Source of the DNA: CBDCIS01 sp965217565
GTDB lineage: Bacteria > Chloroflexota > Dehalococcoidia > Lucifugimonadales > CATOSD01
Direction of reading: 5' to 3'
Assembly: GCA_965217565.1 (NCBI GenBank)
Contig: CBDCIS010000007.1
Span: forward strand, 1 to 23,126
Length of the DNA stretch: 23,126 nt
Below, piece by piece: positions 6,431 through 13,280 of this stretch (position 1 is its first letter; each line of letters opens with the position of its first letter). The position numbers and the translations under genes were made by a program. Below the pieces are notes generated by a model. That model was not told where the DNA came from and searched no databases. It saw nothing but the letters and a program-made list of their open reading frames with translations.

Positions 6431-8002
6431 TGATTCAATCGACTCTAACTCTTCCGTCGGGATCGCCAGCGTGAGACTGACGCTGTTCTCGGGGTCGATG
6501 GTCACCTCATCCAGTAGCAGTCTCAGCACTTCCCGCCGTTTCTCTTGGGGCAGGTCGTCGAGGCCGTCGCCGACCCTGTTCGCCCATTCCACCACGTGTT
6601 CCCCAAGCGCCCGCTTCTCCATCACGGCGGTCTCCCTGGCGCGGTAGTCGGCCAGCCTCGCACGCAAACTTTCCAGCCTCTCGGTGATGAACTTGCGCTG
6701 GCGGTCCAGCTGCTCCTCGGTTATCTTCTCTGACACATACAGCCTGATGGCCCGGTCCTCCTCGAACTGCACCTTCTGAAGCTCGCGCTCCGTCCGGGCG
6801 ACCTGCTTGTTCCATGCCTCGTCATCCTGAGAATCCAGGGACTCGATGCCGGCGACGATGAGGCCGGGGTTCTTGAGCACCTTCTTGACCTCGCCCCAGA
6901 CCAGTCCTTCCAGCCGTTCCGCCCGGATCATGGTGTGCTTTCGGCACGCCGTGCGAAAGTGCTGCACCCCATAGCACTTGTAGTAGCGGCGCGGAGTCTC
7001 CATCTCGTACTTGTAGACCTTGCCGTTGCGCTTGACGGTTCTCTTCCTGGTGGCGAGGCAGCCCATGAGCATCCCGCACCCCGTGCACCGCACCAGGTGT
7101 TGCAGGAGGTAGAATATCTTCGTGTTGCGGCTGGAGCGGGTCCTGCGCTTCTTCATGACGCTCTGGGCTGTGTCCCAGGTCCGCTCGTCCACTATCTGCG
7201 GGAACGGCACCGGTATCCAGGTGTCCTTGTCCTTCTCGTGCACCCGTATCCCGTCCTCGGTTGAGATGTAGCGGGCCTTGCCGTACCACCACGTGCCCTT
7301 GTAGGTCTCATTGCTCAGGATTCGGTATATCTGACCGTCCCACCACCGCTTGCCGCCATTGGCGACGGGAATGCCGTCGGCCGTCAGGCGCTGGCCGATT
7401 ACCCGTGCTCCAAGTCCGTCGTGGATGCACATGCGGAAGATGTTCCTCACGACCTCCGCCTCGTCCTCCACTACCTCGGGCCTGCCATCTTCACCGACGC
7501 GGTACCCGTAGGGGACGTTGCTGACCGGGATGCGCCCCTGCTTGGCGGTGCCCCGCTTGCCCATGGAGGCGCGCTCGCGGAAGTTGTCCAGCTCGATCTT
7601 GCCGATGGCCGCCATGAGGCCGAAGGTCTTCATGTCGATGGCGTCCATGACGGCTTCAAGACTGATCTGGTGGGCCTCCACGACCTCCATGAGTGCGGCT
7701 GCGGGGTACATGCCCCGGCTGAGCCGGTCGGACTTCCAGCAGACGATGGTGTCGAAGCGTCCTCGTCTGGCGTCGGCCAGCATCCTCTGGAACTCGGGCC
7801 TCTTCTTCGACCAGCCCTGGCCCACCTCCTGGTAGCGGGCGACGATGGTCAGTCCACGGCGTTCGCAGTAGGCTTCCATGTCGGAGGTCTGCTCAGTGAT
7901 GGAGGTCTTGTCCTCCGCGTCCTGGCTTTGACCCGACACGCGGGCGTAGATTGCCGCCCTGTTGCCCTTGGTCTTCCGACGTTTCACCTTGACTCCCGGC
8001 AT
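6071..8002 (-). CDS. Large serine recombinase (integrase), C-terminus completed by target DNA
   Basis: Large serine recombinases integrate and excise phages and mobile elements at attachment sites. The resolvase domain (about residues 14-155) has AAIYARVSGQSQ with catalytic Ser23 and WKSDRLSRG with the conserved arginines. The recombinase domain follows (about 160-290, with PYGYRV and NETYKGTWWYG). Next are a zinc ribbon with CTGC at 306-309 and further Cys at 343 and 353, and a long coiled-coil stretch (about 395-465). The ATG at 8002 has a strong AAAGGAGG 9 nt upstream, better than the ATG at 8020. Recombinase-like sequence ends near residue 525 (about 6427). The remaining ~115 residues, rich in Arg and Gly, come from the wrong frame of the M28 gene. 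The native stop is therefore absent at this junction. Confidence 0.92.
   Translation of the reverse strand: MPGVKVKRRKTKGNRAAIYARVSGQSQDAEDKTSITEQTSDMEAYCERRGLTIVARYQEVGQGWSKKRPEFQRMLADARRGRFDTIVCWKSDRLSRGMYPAAALMEVVEAHQISLEAVMDAIDMKTFGLMAAIGKIELDNFRERASMGKRGTAKQGRIPVSNVPYGYRVGEDGRPEVVEDEAEVVRNIFRMCIHDGLGARVIGQRLTADGIPVANGGKRWWDGQIYRILSNETYKGTWWYGKARYISTEDGIRVHEKDKDTWIPVPFPQIVDERTWDTAQSVMKKRRTRSSRNTKIFYLLQHLVRCTGCGMLMGCLATRKRTVKRNGKVYKYEMETPRRYYKCYGVQHFRTACRKHTMIRAERLEGLVWGEVKKVLKNPGLIVAGIESLDSQDDEAWNKQVARTERELQKVQFEEDRAIRLYVSEKITEEQLDRQRKFITERLESLRARLADYRARETAVMEKRALGEHVVEWANRVGDGLDDLPQEKRREVLRLLLDEVTIDPENSVSLTLAIPTEELESIESPVSDAPERVDSRYRDNQKPGAQAGRRVEVRKGRRGGSDRVGPGRGAVEERHRPAQQRPGRRPGGGDWRASGHGAVHAGGQRQRQRSSGGLGTGGGTGRRRVALRSAVRAVRRRGDGAER
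6415..6440. other. Left junction (attachment-site half) of the integrative element
   Basis: Within these bases the identity changes from M28 peptidase (left) to recombinase C-terminus (right); the recombinase reads IESPVS at its last convincing residues and the peptidase resumes at about LQSASIPAIGIT. The exact core dinucleotide cannot be set without the empty site or the other end. Confidence 0.6.
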
Positions 8003-8031
8003 AGCTCCCTCCTTTCGCATCCACTGAGACG

Positions 8032-8063
8032 AAAAAGACCCGCCCCCTGTCGAGAGCGGGTCT
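8032..8063 (-). terminator. Rho-independent terminator/attenuator upstream of recombinase gene
   Basis: On the minus strand AGACCCGC (8063-8056) pairs perfectly with GCGGGTCT (8043-8036), with a 12-nt loop, and runs directly into TTTTT. It lies 16 nt before the recombinase Shine-Dalgarno, so it would stop transcripts coming from the upstream small gene(s) and insulate or attenuate the recombinase. Confidence 0.7.
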
Positions 8064-8211
8064 GCGGGTGGTACAATGCCATCGCATCACCTGCTCCAAC
8101 AGGTGGCGCCACGGCCCGGGGTGTTTGCAGCACTGCCGGGCCAACTTCCAGTGAGCATCATACCAACTGGGCGTAGCGGCGTCAAAGCGCTCCGCCATGA
8201 CGGGCAATTCG

Positions 8212-8439
8212 CTAAGAGGATTCGTTCTCAGGGCCAGCGCCGGCCCTGGCGTCCGCCGGGCGATCCTCGTCGGAGGCGGCCTGCCTATCCCCGGCTGTGT
8301 GTTCTAGCAGCAGGGTGAAAAGGCGGCGCAGCCGGTCCTGGGCGTCGGGTGCGGGGTTGCAGTTGATCGCCACCACGCGGAGCTCGCCAGGGGCTCTGTC
8401 GCCAATGTTCGATTGTTCCCGACTCCTGGCTTCTTTCAA
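8212..8439 (-). CDS. Small hypothetical protein upstream of serine recombinase
   Basis: A 75-residue frame with no recognised domain. The central part VVAINCNPAPDAQDRLRRLFTLLLEHTA looks like a folded, amphipathic helical unit, and the tail (DRQAASDEDRPADARAGAGPENESS) is acidic and disordered. The start is uncertain: a TTG at 8439 opens the frame with only a weak GAGAG upstream, and a GTG about 20 codons later is possible. It reads in the same direction as the recombinase and lies about 210 nt upstream of it, with the terminator-like hairpin between. The position suggests a control or accessory gene of the element, but no function can be assigned. Confidence 0.5.
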   Translation of the reverse strand: MKEARSREQSNIGDRAPGELRVVAINCNPAPDAQDRLRRLFTLLLEHTAGDRQAASDEDRPADARAGAGPENESS

Positions 8440-8739
8440 GTCGCTGCTCTCGTCGCATGTTCGTTTCGTTCAAACCGAAGGCAAAGGCGGTGCCCATGGG
8501 GGCCAACGCCGTTCCTGCAACCAGTGTGGGTAGTGGACGCGCCGAGCGTTATCCCCTGGAAGGGACAGCACGGTTGTAGTGGCCTTGAAGGGACTACGCG
8601 GATGTAATCCCCGGAGGTCTATCATGTGTGCGGGATTGATGGAAGCCGGGCGTTGTCCTTTCATCGAGCGGAGAGTTACCTTTCATTCTGCCGTGTAGGT
8701 ATCTTGCAAACTGCCGATACCTAAAGCTACAATCAGCCG
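8440..8739. other. Non-coding stretch upstream of the ATPase gene
   Basis: No supported gene in these 300 bases. Its right end carries the promoter and palindrome of the ATPase gene (listed separately) and a short direct repeat ACCTTTCAT-like pair about 22 nt apart (around 8657-8686). Confidence 0.45.
8696..8733 (+). promoter_or_regulatory. Promoter with flanking operator palindrome, leaderless ATPase transcript
   Basis: TTGCAA (8704-8709) and TACAAT (8728-8733) are 18 nt apart. TAGGTATC (8696-8703) and its exact reverse complement GATACCTA (8716-8723) bracket the -35 element, so a bound repressor would block the promoter. The ATG of the next gene begins 7 nt after the -10 and lacks a Shine-Dalgarno, which points to a leaderless mRNA. 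Confidence 0.6.
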
Positions 8740-10044
8740 ATGACCGAGAACGCACTCTACACGCGTTTCGCGGAACGGCGTTTGACCGAAGCACTGGAGG
8801 ACTCGCCGGTCGCGCTGATTCACGGCCCGCGCCAATGCGGCAAGACCACTCTCGCTCTGATGGCCTGCGCGCCGGAGCGCCTGACTTCGGGAGGCCGTCC
8901 CTTCCGCGAGCCGGCCGCCGGCTCTCCGAGCCATGCGTACCTCACCTTCGACGATGCGGTAACGAGGGAAAGCGCAGAGGCCGATCCGATGGGCTTTGTC
9001 GCCGACCTTCCCGAGCGAGTCATCCTGGACGAGGTGCAGCGGGTCCCCGGGCTCTTTGCGGCGCTGAAGTTGGAGGTGGACCGGCGGCGGGCGCCGGGCC
9101 GCTTCCTCCTGACGGGTTCGAGCAACGTTCTCCTGACCCCGGCGCTGTCGGACTCGCTGGCGGGGCGGATGGAAACGGTGCGGCTGCATCCGCTGGCGCA
9201 GTGCGAGCTCCGGGGCTCCTCGATGCCGACCGGCTTCCTCGACGTCCTGTTCGAAGGCGGATTCGATGTGCGACGGACGGACAGGCTGGGGCGCAATCTC
9301 AGCGAGCGGATCGCATCGGGGGGATATCCGGCGGCTCTGACGCGGCCCGCCGGCCGCCGGCGAGCCAACTGGTACCGCAACTACATCGACGCCCAGGTGC
9401 TCCGGGACGTACGCGACCTCTCCCGAATCCGCTCCCTCGACGTGTTGCCGAGGCTGATGTCGCTTGCCGCCGCCAACTCGGCCACCCTGTTCAACTTATC
9501 GGACCTGGCCGCGCCATTTGAGCTCAGCCGCCCCACGATCCGCGAATACGTCACCCTGCTGGAGCAGGTGTTCTTGCTGGTGGAGTTGCCGTCCTGGCAC
9601 AGCAACCGCTTGAGCCGCCTTGTGAAGAGACCGAAGCTCCACGTGGGCGACACCGGTCTGGCCTGCGCGCTGCTTGGAGTGGACGCCGACGGTCTCTGGG
9701 CGGACCGGACGCTGCTGGGGCGTTTGCTGGAGACGTTCGTGTACCTGGAGCTCCAGCGGCAGGCCAGCTGGCACGACGCTCTCATGTCGTTCTTCCACTT
9801 CCGTGACAGGGACGGCGTCGAGGTGGACGTCGTCATAGAGCGGGGCGCTCAGGCTCTGGCGGGAGTGGAGGTCAAGGCCGGTGCGACGGTCACGGCATCG
9901 GACTTTCGAGGGCTGCGGAAGCTCAGGGATGCCGCAGGCGACAGGTTCGCCGGGGGTGTGGTGCTCTACGACGGCGAGACGAGCGCCGGCTTCGGAGACC
10001 GGCTCTACGCGGTGCCCATCCGAGCTCTCTGGGAGACGCCGTGA
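8740..10044 (+). CDS. AAA-family ATPase with DUF4143 domain
   Basis: A 434-residue protein of the AAA_14/DUF4143 type, widespread in bacteria and archaea, often on mobile DNA, with no settled function. The N-terminal ATPase has a Walker A GPRQCGKTT (residues 29-37), YLTFDD (68-72), Walker B VILDEVQ (94-100) and the GRFLLTGSSN sensor block. The C-terminal DUF4143 part (from about residue 205) contains ASGGYP, WYRNYIDAQVLRDV, a winged-helix-like SRPTIREYVTLLEQVFLL, and the nuclease-like end HFRDRDGVEVDVVIE with GVEVKAG. The last block resembles a PD-(D/E)xK core, D-x-n-E-x-K. The ATG at 8740 follows a promoter directly without a ribosome site. It is bounded on the right by convergent HTH genes. 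A role as toxin-like or DNA-processing cargo is only a guess. Confidence 0.85.
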   Translation: MTENALYTRFAERRLTEALEDSPVALIHGPRQCGKTTLALMACAPERLTSGGRPFREPAAGSPSHAYLTFDDAVTRESAEADPMGFVADLPERVILDEVQRVPGLFAALKLEVDRRRAPGRFLLTGSSNVLLTPALSDSLAGRMETVRLHPLAQCELRGSSMPTGFLDVLFEGGFDVRRTDRLGRNLSERIASGGYPAALTRPAGRRRANWYRNYIDAQVLRDVRDLSRIRSLDVLPRLMSLAAANSATLFNLSDLAAPFELSRPTIREYVTLLEQVFLLVELPSWHSNRLSRLVKRPKLHVGDTGLACALLGVDADGLWADRTLLGRLLETFVYLELQRQASWHDALMSFFHFRDRDGVEVDVVIERGAQALAGVEVKAGATVTASDFRGLRKLRDAAGDRFAGGVVLYDGETSAGFGDRLYAVPIRALWETP

Positions 10045-10065
10045 ACATTGGCCTTTCGAGAGCGG

Positions 10066-10350
10066 CTACGGAGTCGTCCCTGATTGGGGCTGCTGCCGCG
10101 GTCTCACCCTTGGGAGCAGGTGACCCAGTCCCATGCTGTCGGCGAGGTCCTGGAGAGCAAGCAGGTGGTGCATGTTGGGTTGGACGCCCTGCCGCCACCG
10201 CCACAGGTTGACTACGCTGGTGCCGAGACGGCGGGCGATCTCAGCCCACGTCAGCCCGGAGGCTTTCTTGAAGCTTTCAAGAGCATCGGCGAAGTCGCCG
10301 GTCAGGACGTAGGTCGTCTTCTTGGTGCGTTTGGCGCGCTTGCGGGGCAT
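10066..10350 (-). CDS. Small HTH (XRE/Cro-like) DNA-binding protein, third of three
   Basis: This 94-residue protein has a basic N-terminus (MPRKRAKRTKKTT) followed by a helix-turn-helix: LTWAEIARRLGTSVVNLWRWRQGVQPNMHHLLALQDLAD. The ATG at 10350 has AAGGAGGA 8 nt upstream. It starts 4 nt after the stop of the preceding minus-strand gene, so it shares that transcript. It lies tail to tail with the ATPase gene. Its likely role is as an element regulator binding a short palindrome; the target is unknown. Confidence 0.75.
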   Translation of the reverse strand: MPRKRAKRTKKTTYVLTGDFADALESFKKASGLTWAEIARRLGTSVVNLWRWRQGVQPNMHHLLALQDLADSMGLGHLLPRVRPRQQPQSGTTP

Positions 10351-10354
10351 TTGG

Positions 10355-10705
10355 TCAGTCCTCCTTGAGGGGGTCCAGGAAGTCGTCTCCCAATAGGATG
10401 TCCAGACCTCCCGGTATCCACGGGGCGAGACGAACCAGGGAATGGTAGGCTCCCCCGCAAGGCTTCGTCCCCTGCGTCCACCGCAGGACCTGCTTGGGCT
10501 CGACTCCCAGCAACTCGGAGAGCTCCTCGAAGGTGAGGTCTGCGGCCTCCTTGAGGCGGACGATCCGTCGCGGGAAGTCGTCGGGCAGTTCGCCGTCCCC
10601 GTGGGGCACGAGGCGTCCGTCGATGACGGGGTCCCCGGCATAGATGGACAGCCGGGGAGAGCTATAGGCTATCGTCGTCTTCGTGTCGCAGCTCGAACAG
10701 CTCAT
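10355..10705 (-). CDS. Small HTH-like protein, second of three
   Basis: A 116-residue protein. The central LPDDFPRRIVRLKEAADLTFEELSELLGVEPKQVLRWTQG is a helix-turn-helix of XRE type; the rest (GAYHSLVRLAPWIPGGLDILLGDDF) looks like a small capping helix pair. The ATG at 10705 is preceded by GGAGG at 6 nt, lying inside the upstream gene, and gives a 44-nt overlap with that gene, a strong sign of translational coupling. A later GTG (about residue 34) would remove the overlap but has a poorer site. Function beyond DNA binding is unknown. Confidence 0.65.
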   Translation of the reverse strand: MSCSSCDTKTTIAYSSPRLSIYAGDPVIDGRLVPHGDGELPDDFPRRIVRLKEAADLTFEELSELLGVEPKQVLRWTQGTKPCGGAYHSLVRLAPWIPGGLDILLGDDFLDPLKED

Positions 10706-10901
10706 CGAAATCCTCCACTCCCAGGACCCTCTGCATACGCCGTCGTATGCGCCCCGAAGGTGCGCGACCCTGGTTGACCAGCGTGGACAGGTAGCCCCGG
10801 CTGATGCCCGTCTCGCGGGCCAGCCAGTTCTGGGAGCGGCCGAGCAGTTCCAGGCGATCCCAGAGGGCCTTTGTCTTGAGCAGGACGACGTTGCGTTTCA
10901 T
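10662..10901 (-). CDS. XRE-family HTH regulator, first of three
   Basis: A compact 79-residue protein, essentially one helix-turn-helix domain: WDRLELLGRSQNWLARETGISRGYLSTLVNQGRAPS, followed by RRRMQRVLGVEDFDELFEL, the usual end of Cro/C1-like domains. The ATG at 10901 (MKRNVVLLKT) is preferred over the in-frame codon at 10955, which would lie across the likely promoter. It heads a minus-strand set of three small HTH genes and is divergent from the XRE-ImmA pair, the arrangement of a phage- or ICE-like genetic switch. Confidence 0.82.
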   Translation of the reverse strand: MKRNVVLLKTKALWDRLELLGRSQNWLARETGISRGYLSTLVNQGRAPSGRIRRRMQRVLGVEDFDELFELRHEDDDSL

Positions 10902-10924
10902 GGCGGGTTGGGGTCTCCTGTATA

Positions 10925-10940
10925 CTAAGTGTCGCTTATG
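10925..10940. promoter_or_regulatory. Candidate operator between the divergent HTH operons
   Basis: CTAAG (10925-10929) and CTTAT (10935-10939) form a near-perfect short inverted repeat (CATAAG-n-CTTAG on the minus strand) next to a TATAC-containing -10-like sequence at 10920-10926. A second, more widely spaced pair TAATCAC (10949-10955) and GTGATTA (11001-11007) lies in the same 144-bp divergent region. The size and position fit XRE regulator binding, but the match is short. Confidence 0.3.
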
Positions 10941-11045
10941 GTACAGTGTAATCACAAAGCAGATGGCATGTCAAGAACGGACGTGCTATTCTTCTAAGTC
11001 GTGATTATCCCATCCTATGAGGGCTAGACAGGAGCTATCCAATCT

Positions 11046-11414
11046 ATGACCGAAGACCGGGGCTACAGGTGGAAGAGCATCGGCACCCGCATCAAGGAGG
11101 CGAGGCTGAAGGTCGGCCTCACCCAGAAGGGGGTGAGCGAGCTAGTCGGTGTCAGCCCCCACGCCGTCTGGTCCTGGGAGGCGGGGAAGATGAAGCCCAC
11201 CCATGAGCACCTGCTGGAGCTTGCATACCAGTGCGAGACCAGCACCGACAGGCTGCTGGGGAGGGACGTGGTGGAGGCGGAGATACTCAAGGAAGCGGAT
11301 GTCTCCTTCCGCAACGCAATAGAGGGCTTGCCGATGGAGGACCTGGAGTCGATCATGGAGTTCATCCGCTTCGTGCGGGAGCAGCGGAGAAGGAGGGACC
11401 GGGCTGAGAGATGA
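11046..11414 (+). CDS. XRE-family transcriptional regulator (ImmR-like)
   Basis: A 122-residue protein with an N-terminal XRE helix-turn-helix (residues 11-70): IGTRIKEARLKVGLTQKGVSELVGVSPHAVWSWEAGKMKPTHEHLLELA. A charged helical tail follows (EDLESIMEFIRFVREQRRRRDRAER). The ATG is preceded by AGGAG at a rather long 11-nt spacing. Its stop overlaps the next gene's start in ATGA, so it is coupled to an ImmA/IrrE-type protein. In ICEBs1 and many phages such a pair is a repressor and the protease that inactivates it, so this is probably the master repressor of the element. Confidence 0.85.
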   Translation: MTEDRGYRWKSIGTRIKEARLKVGLTQKGVSELVGVSPHAVWSWEAGKMKPTHEHLLELAYQCETSTDRLLGRDVVEAEILKEADVSFRNAIEGLPMEDLESIMEFIRFVREQRRRRDRAER

Positions 11415-11839
11415 ACCGTGCACAGCGGAAAGCCGCGGCGCTCCGGCGCAGGCTGGGGCTTCATGGCCGCGTGGACGCCGAGTCCGTGGCCGGCATCCTG
11501 GGGTTGGAGGTGGTGGCGTGGCCGATGCACGTACAGCAGGAGATGCAGATGGGACGATTCATCGGCGTGGCCAAGCGTCTGGACGCTCGCTGGCGACGCT
11601 GGGTGATAGCCCACGCCATCGGGCACCGGCTGCTACACTCCGGCAACCACCTGTGGATACGCGACCACACGAGCCTCAACAGTCTGTTCGAGCGGGAGGC
11701 GGAGGAGTTCGCCCGCGCCTTGCTAATGGACTTGGACGAGGTGATGGAGGAAGGGCTGAGTGACCTGTGGGAGGTGGCGGAGCACTTCGGGGTGCCTGAG
11801 GAGATGGTCCTGTTTCAAGCGCCCATGAGGATGGAGTGA
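11411..11839 (+). CDS. ImmA/IrrE-family protein with altered zinc-peptidase motif
   Basis: A 142-residue member of the ImmA/IrrE (COG2856-type) group, whose members are zinc proteases that cut partner XRE repressors. The family motif is HExxH followed by LLH. Here residues 68-72 read HAIGH within VIAHAIGHRLLHSGN, so both zinc histidines remain but the catalytic Glu is Ala69 (codon GCC). The downstream FEREAEEFARALLMD contains the third-ligand Glu block, which is intact, and SDLWEVAEHFGVPEEMV is the typical C-terminal helix. The 4-nt ATGA overlap with the regulator gene shows coupling. It may act as an inactive antagonist or scaffold rather than a protease, or use another residue; this cannot be decided from sequence. 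Confidence 0.82.
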   Translation: MNRAQRKAAALRRRLGLHGRVDAESVAGILGLEVVAWPMHVQQEMQMGRFIGVAKRLDARWRRWVIAHAIGHRLLHSGNHLWIRDHTSLNSLFEREAEEFARALLMDLDEVMEEGLSDLWEVAEHFGVPEEMVLFQAPMRME

Positions 11840-11929
11840 CCTGCTGTACCGCGTCAACCATTCTTGCCGGTTCCTGTTGCCTCAATCGGAAACGCTGTAT
11901 CCCAAATGCTAACAAGGAGGTAAGTGGAA

Positions 11930-12301
11930 ATGACGGCGGTTGATGATTACAAGGCCAAACTGCGGAGATTGGAGCATCTTGCACAGGAAATCGAAATCCA
12001 GGTGAGGCAGATTCGTGAAGTAGGCGACCAATTGCACGATGGAAGATGGGCGCACCTGTCGTACCCTAACCTCCGCGTGAAAATGCCGCCGGAAGTTAAC
12101 AGTCTGCGCCACCAGTTCAAGGGTTCTCTCCCCGAACTGAAAGACCTGATTGTACTGATACGTGAATGGCACAAGACACGCTATGAAGCACAAGTGAAGT
12201 ATGCGGCATTAGGAGGTCGGGAAAAGAACGTCGTTCCCAGCCCCCTGGGAAACCGGGGCGGACTCTCCTGCGCCGACGCAAGGAGTACCCTGACCGCATG
12301 A
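11930..12301 (+). CDS. Small helical hypothetical protein, 3' end possibly replaced by IS-flank sequence
   Basis: No family was recognised. The ATG at 11930 has an excellent AAGGAGGT 7 nt upstream; the GTG at 11924 is too close to it. The first 95 residues (DDYKAKLRRLEHLAQEIEIQVRQIREVGDQLHDGRW and SLPELKDLIVLIREWHKTRYEAQVKYAAL) are charged and helical, with coiled-coil character. From about residue 97 the sequence changes to a Pro/Gly/Ser tail that coincides with a pair of small hairpins (12234-12286) and the truncated end of the transposase remnant. The native C-terminus may therefore have been lost. It is transcribed in the same direction as the XRE-ImmA pair, after a gap of about 90 nt. 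Confidence 0.6.
   Translation: MTAVDDYKAKLRRLEHLAQEIEIQVRQIREVGDQLHDGRWAHLSYPNLRVKMPPEVNSLRHQFKGSLPELKDLIVLIREWHKTRYEAQVKYAALGGREKNVVPSPLGNRGGLSCADARSTLTA
12234..12286. repeat. Pair of small hairpins at the left flank of the IS remnant
   Basis: TTCCCAG (12234-12240) pairs with CTGGGAA (12245-12251) across CCCC. ACTCTCCTGCG (12262-12272) pairs imperfectly with CGCAAGGAGT (12277-12286). They sit where the transposase homology ends and resemble the short palindromic repeats elsewhere in the window. Confidence 0.45.
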
Positions 12302-13179
12302 AGTAGCCGAAGATGCCTTTAGCGCCCCAGAACGGGTGCTCCACCTTTGCCCTTATCGACGCCTTCACCTTCTCCGCTATCGCCGCAGCGCCACCAGGCT
12401 CCAACTTCCGCCGCGCCCCCGCCCTCATCGCCACGTACCATCCAGCCTTAGTCCCCCAGTTATCCTCCCTCTTGTGCACCCCTGTGTACCCGGAATCCCC
12501 CCACACCGCCCGCTCCTCTCCGTGTAACAACCTGTGAGCTTGGGTCACGTCGTGCACGTTCGCAGATGCCGTTACCATACTATGTACGAGCCCGCTCTCT
12601 GCGTCCAGTCCTATGTGCAGCTTCATGCCGAAGTAGTACTGCTGGCCCTTCTTCACCTGACGCATCTCGGGGTCGCGCTGCTTAGCCTTGTTCCTGGTCG
12701 ACGACGGCGCACTTATGATGGTGGCGTCTACGATGCTTCCACGCTTCAACATCACGCCCCGTTCCGCCAGGTAGCCTTTGATCTCCTCGAACAGCCCCTG
12801 TCCCAACTCGTGCCTCTCCAAAAGGTGGCGAAAGTGCAGAGCCTGCCCTGAGCCTGCCGTAAGGGATGGTGCTCTCGTCGGGTATCGCTTCCGACAGCCT
12901 CAACCCCACGAATCGCCTCACCGAATCCGTCTCGTACAACAGGTCTTCCATCGCCGGGTCGCTGAGGTTGTGGGTCACCTGCACCATGTGAACCCGCAGC
13001 ATCACAGAAAGCGCGTAGGGCCTGCGTCCTCTGCCGGCTTTGGGATAGTGGGGCCTGATGCGCTCTTGCAGCCGCTCCCATGGCACAAGTGAGTCGAGTT
13101 GTTCGAGGAACCTCTCCCTACGGGTCTTGTGTCGTTTGTGTTCGTAATCGAGGTCGGCGAAGGTGGGCTGGTCAGCCAT
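12300..13179 (-). pseudogene. IS5-family transposase, disrupted by a 25-bp repeat and 3'-truncated
   Basis: The DDE transposase starts at ATG 13179 (MADQPTFADLDYEHKRHKTRRE) with GGAGGGG 8 nt upstream. The N-terminal part with LSDPAMEDLLYETDSVRRFVGL and IPDESTI is intact. The next expected residues, LHFRHLLERHELGQGLFEEI, lie in another frame because 25 bp (12840-12864) are inserted exactly between ATC and CTG. The DDE core follows: VDATIISAPSS, YYFGMKLHIG, VWGDSGYTG and KVEHPF. After about 12300 the normal IS5 C-terminus (KVRYRGLAKN-type) is missing and the frame runs into unrelated DNA. The element is therefore inactive unless supplied in trans. Confidence 0.87.
12840..12864. repeat. 25-bp palindromic repeat inserted in the transposase gene
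   Basis: Comparison with the invariant IS5 sequence shows an extra 25 bp containing two copies of GGCAGGCTC (minus strand) around a CAGG core. The plus strand shares AGAGCCTGCCC with the intergenic repeat at 19-69. Twenty-five is not a multiple of three, so it alone breaks the frame. Confidence 0.65.
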
Positions 13180-13280
13180 GGCGTATTCCCCTCCAATTGG
13201 CTTGCTCGACCCCATTATGCCACTAACACTAATCGCAAGCTCAACAAGGACTTGTTCAGAGTTGCCTCTGGATCCCCACG

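Larger units (their letters stand above)
12300..13265 (-). mobile_element. IS5-family insertion sequence remnant
   Basis: The interval contains a decayed IS5-type transposase with about 85 bp of 5' flank. The outer right end around 13245-13265 (GGACTTGTTCAGAG on the plus strand) looks like an IS5-type terminal region, but no matching inverted copy is found near 12200-12300, so the left end is deleted. Element limits are approximate. Confidence 0.65.

Noticed and set aside
7893..8207. 104-residue minus-strand frame overlapping the recombinase start
   Set aside because: It contains a terminator hairpin, lacks a ribosome site and overlaps a strong recombinase start; its first 40 residues are the only protein-like part.
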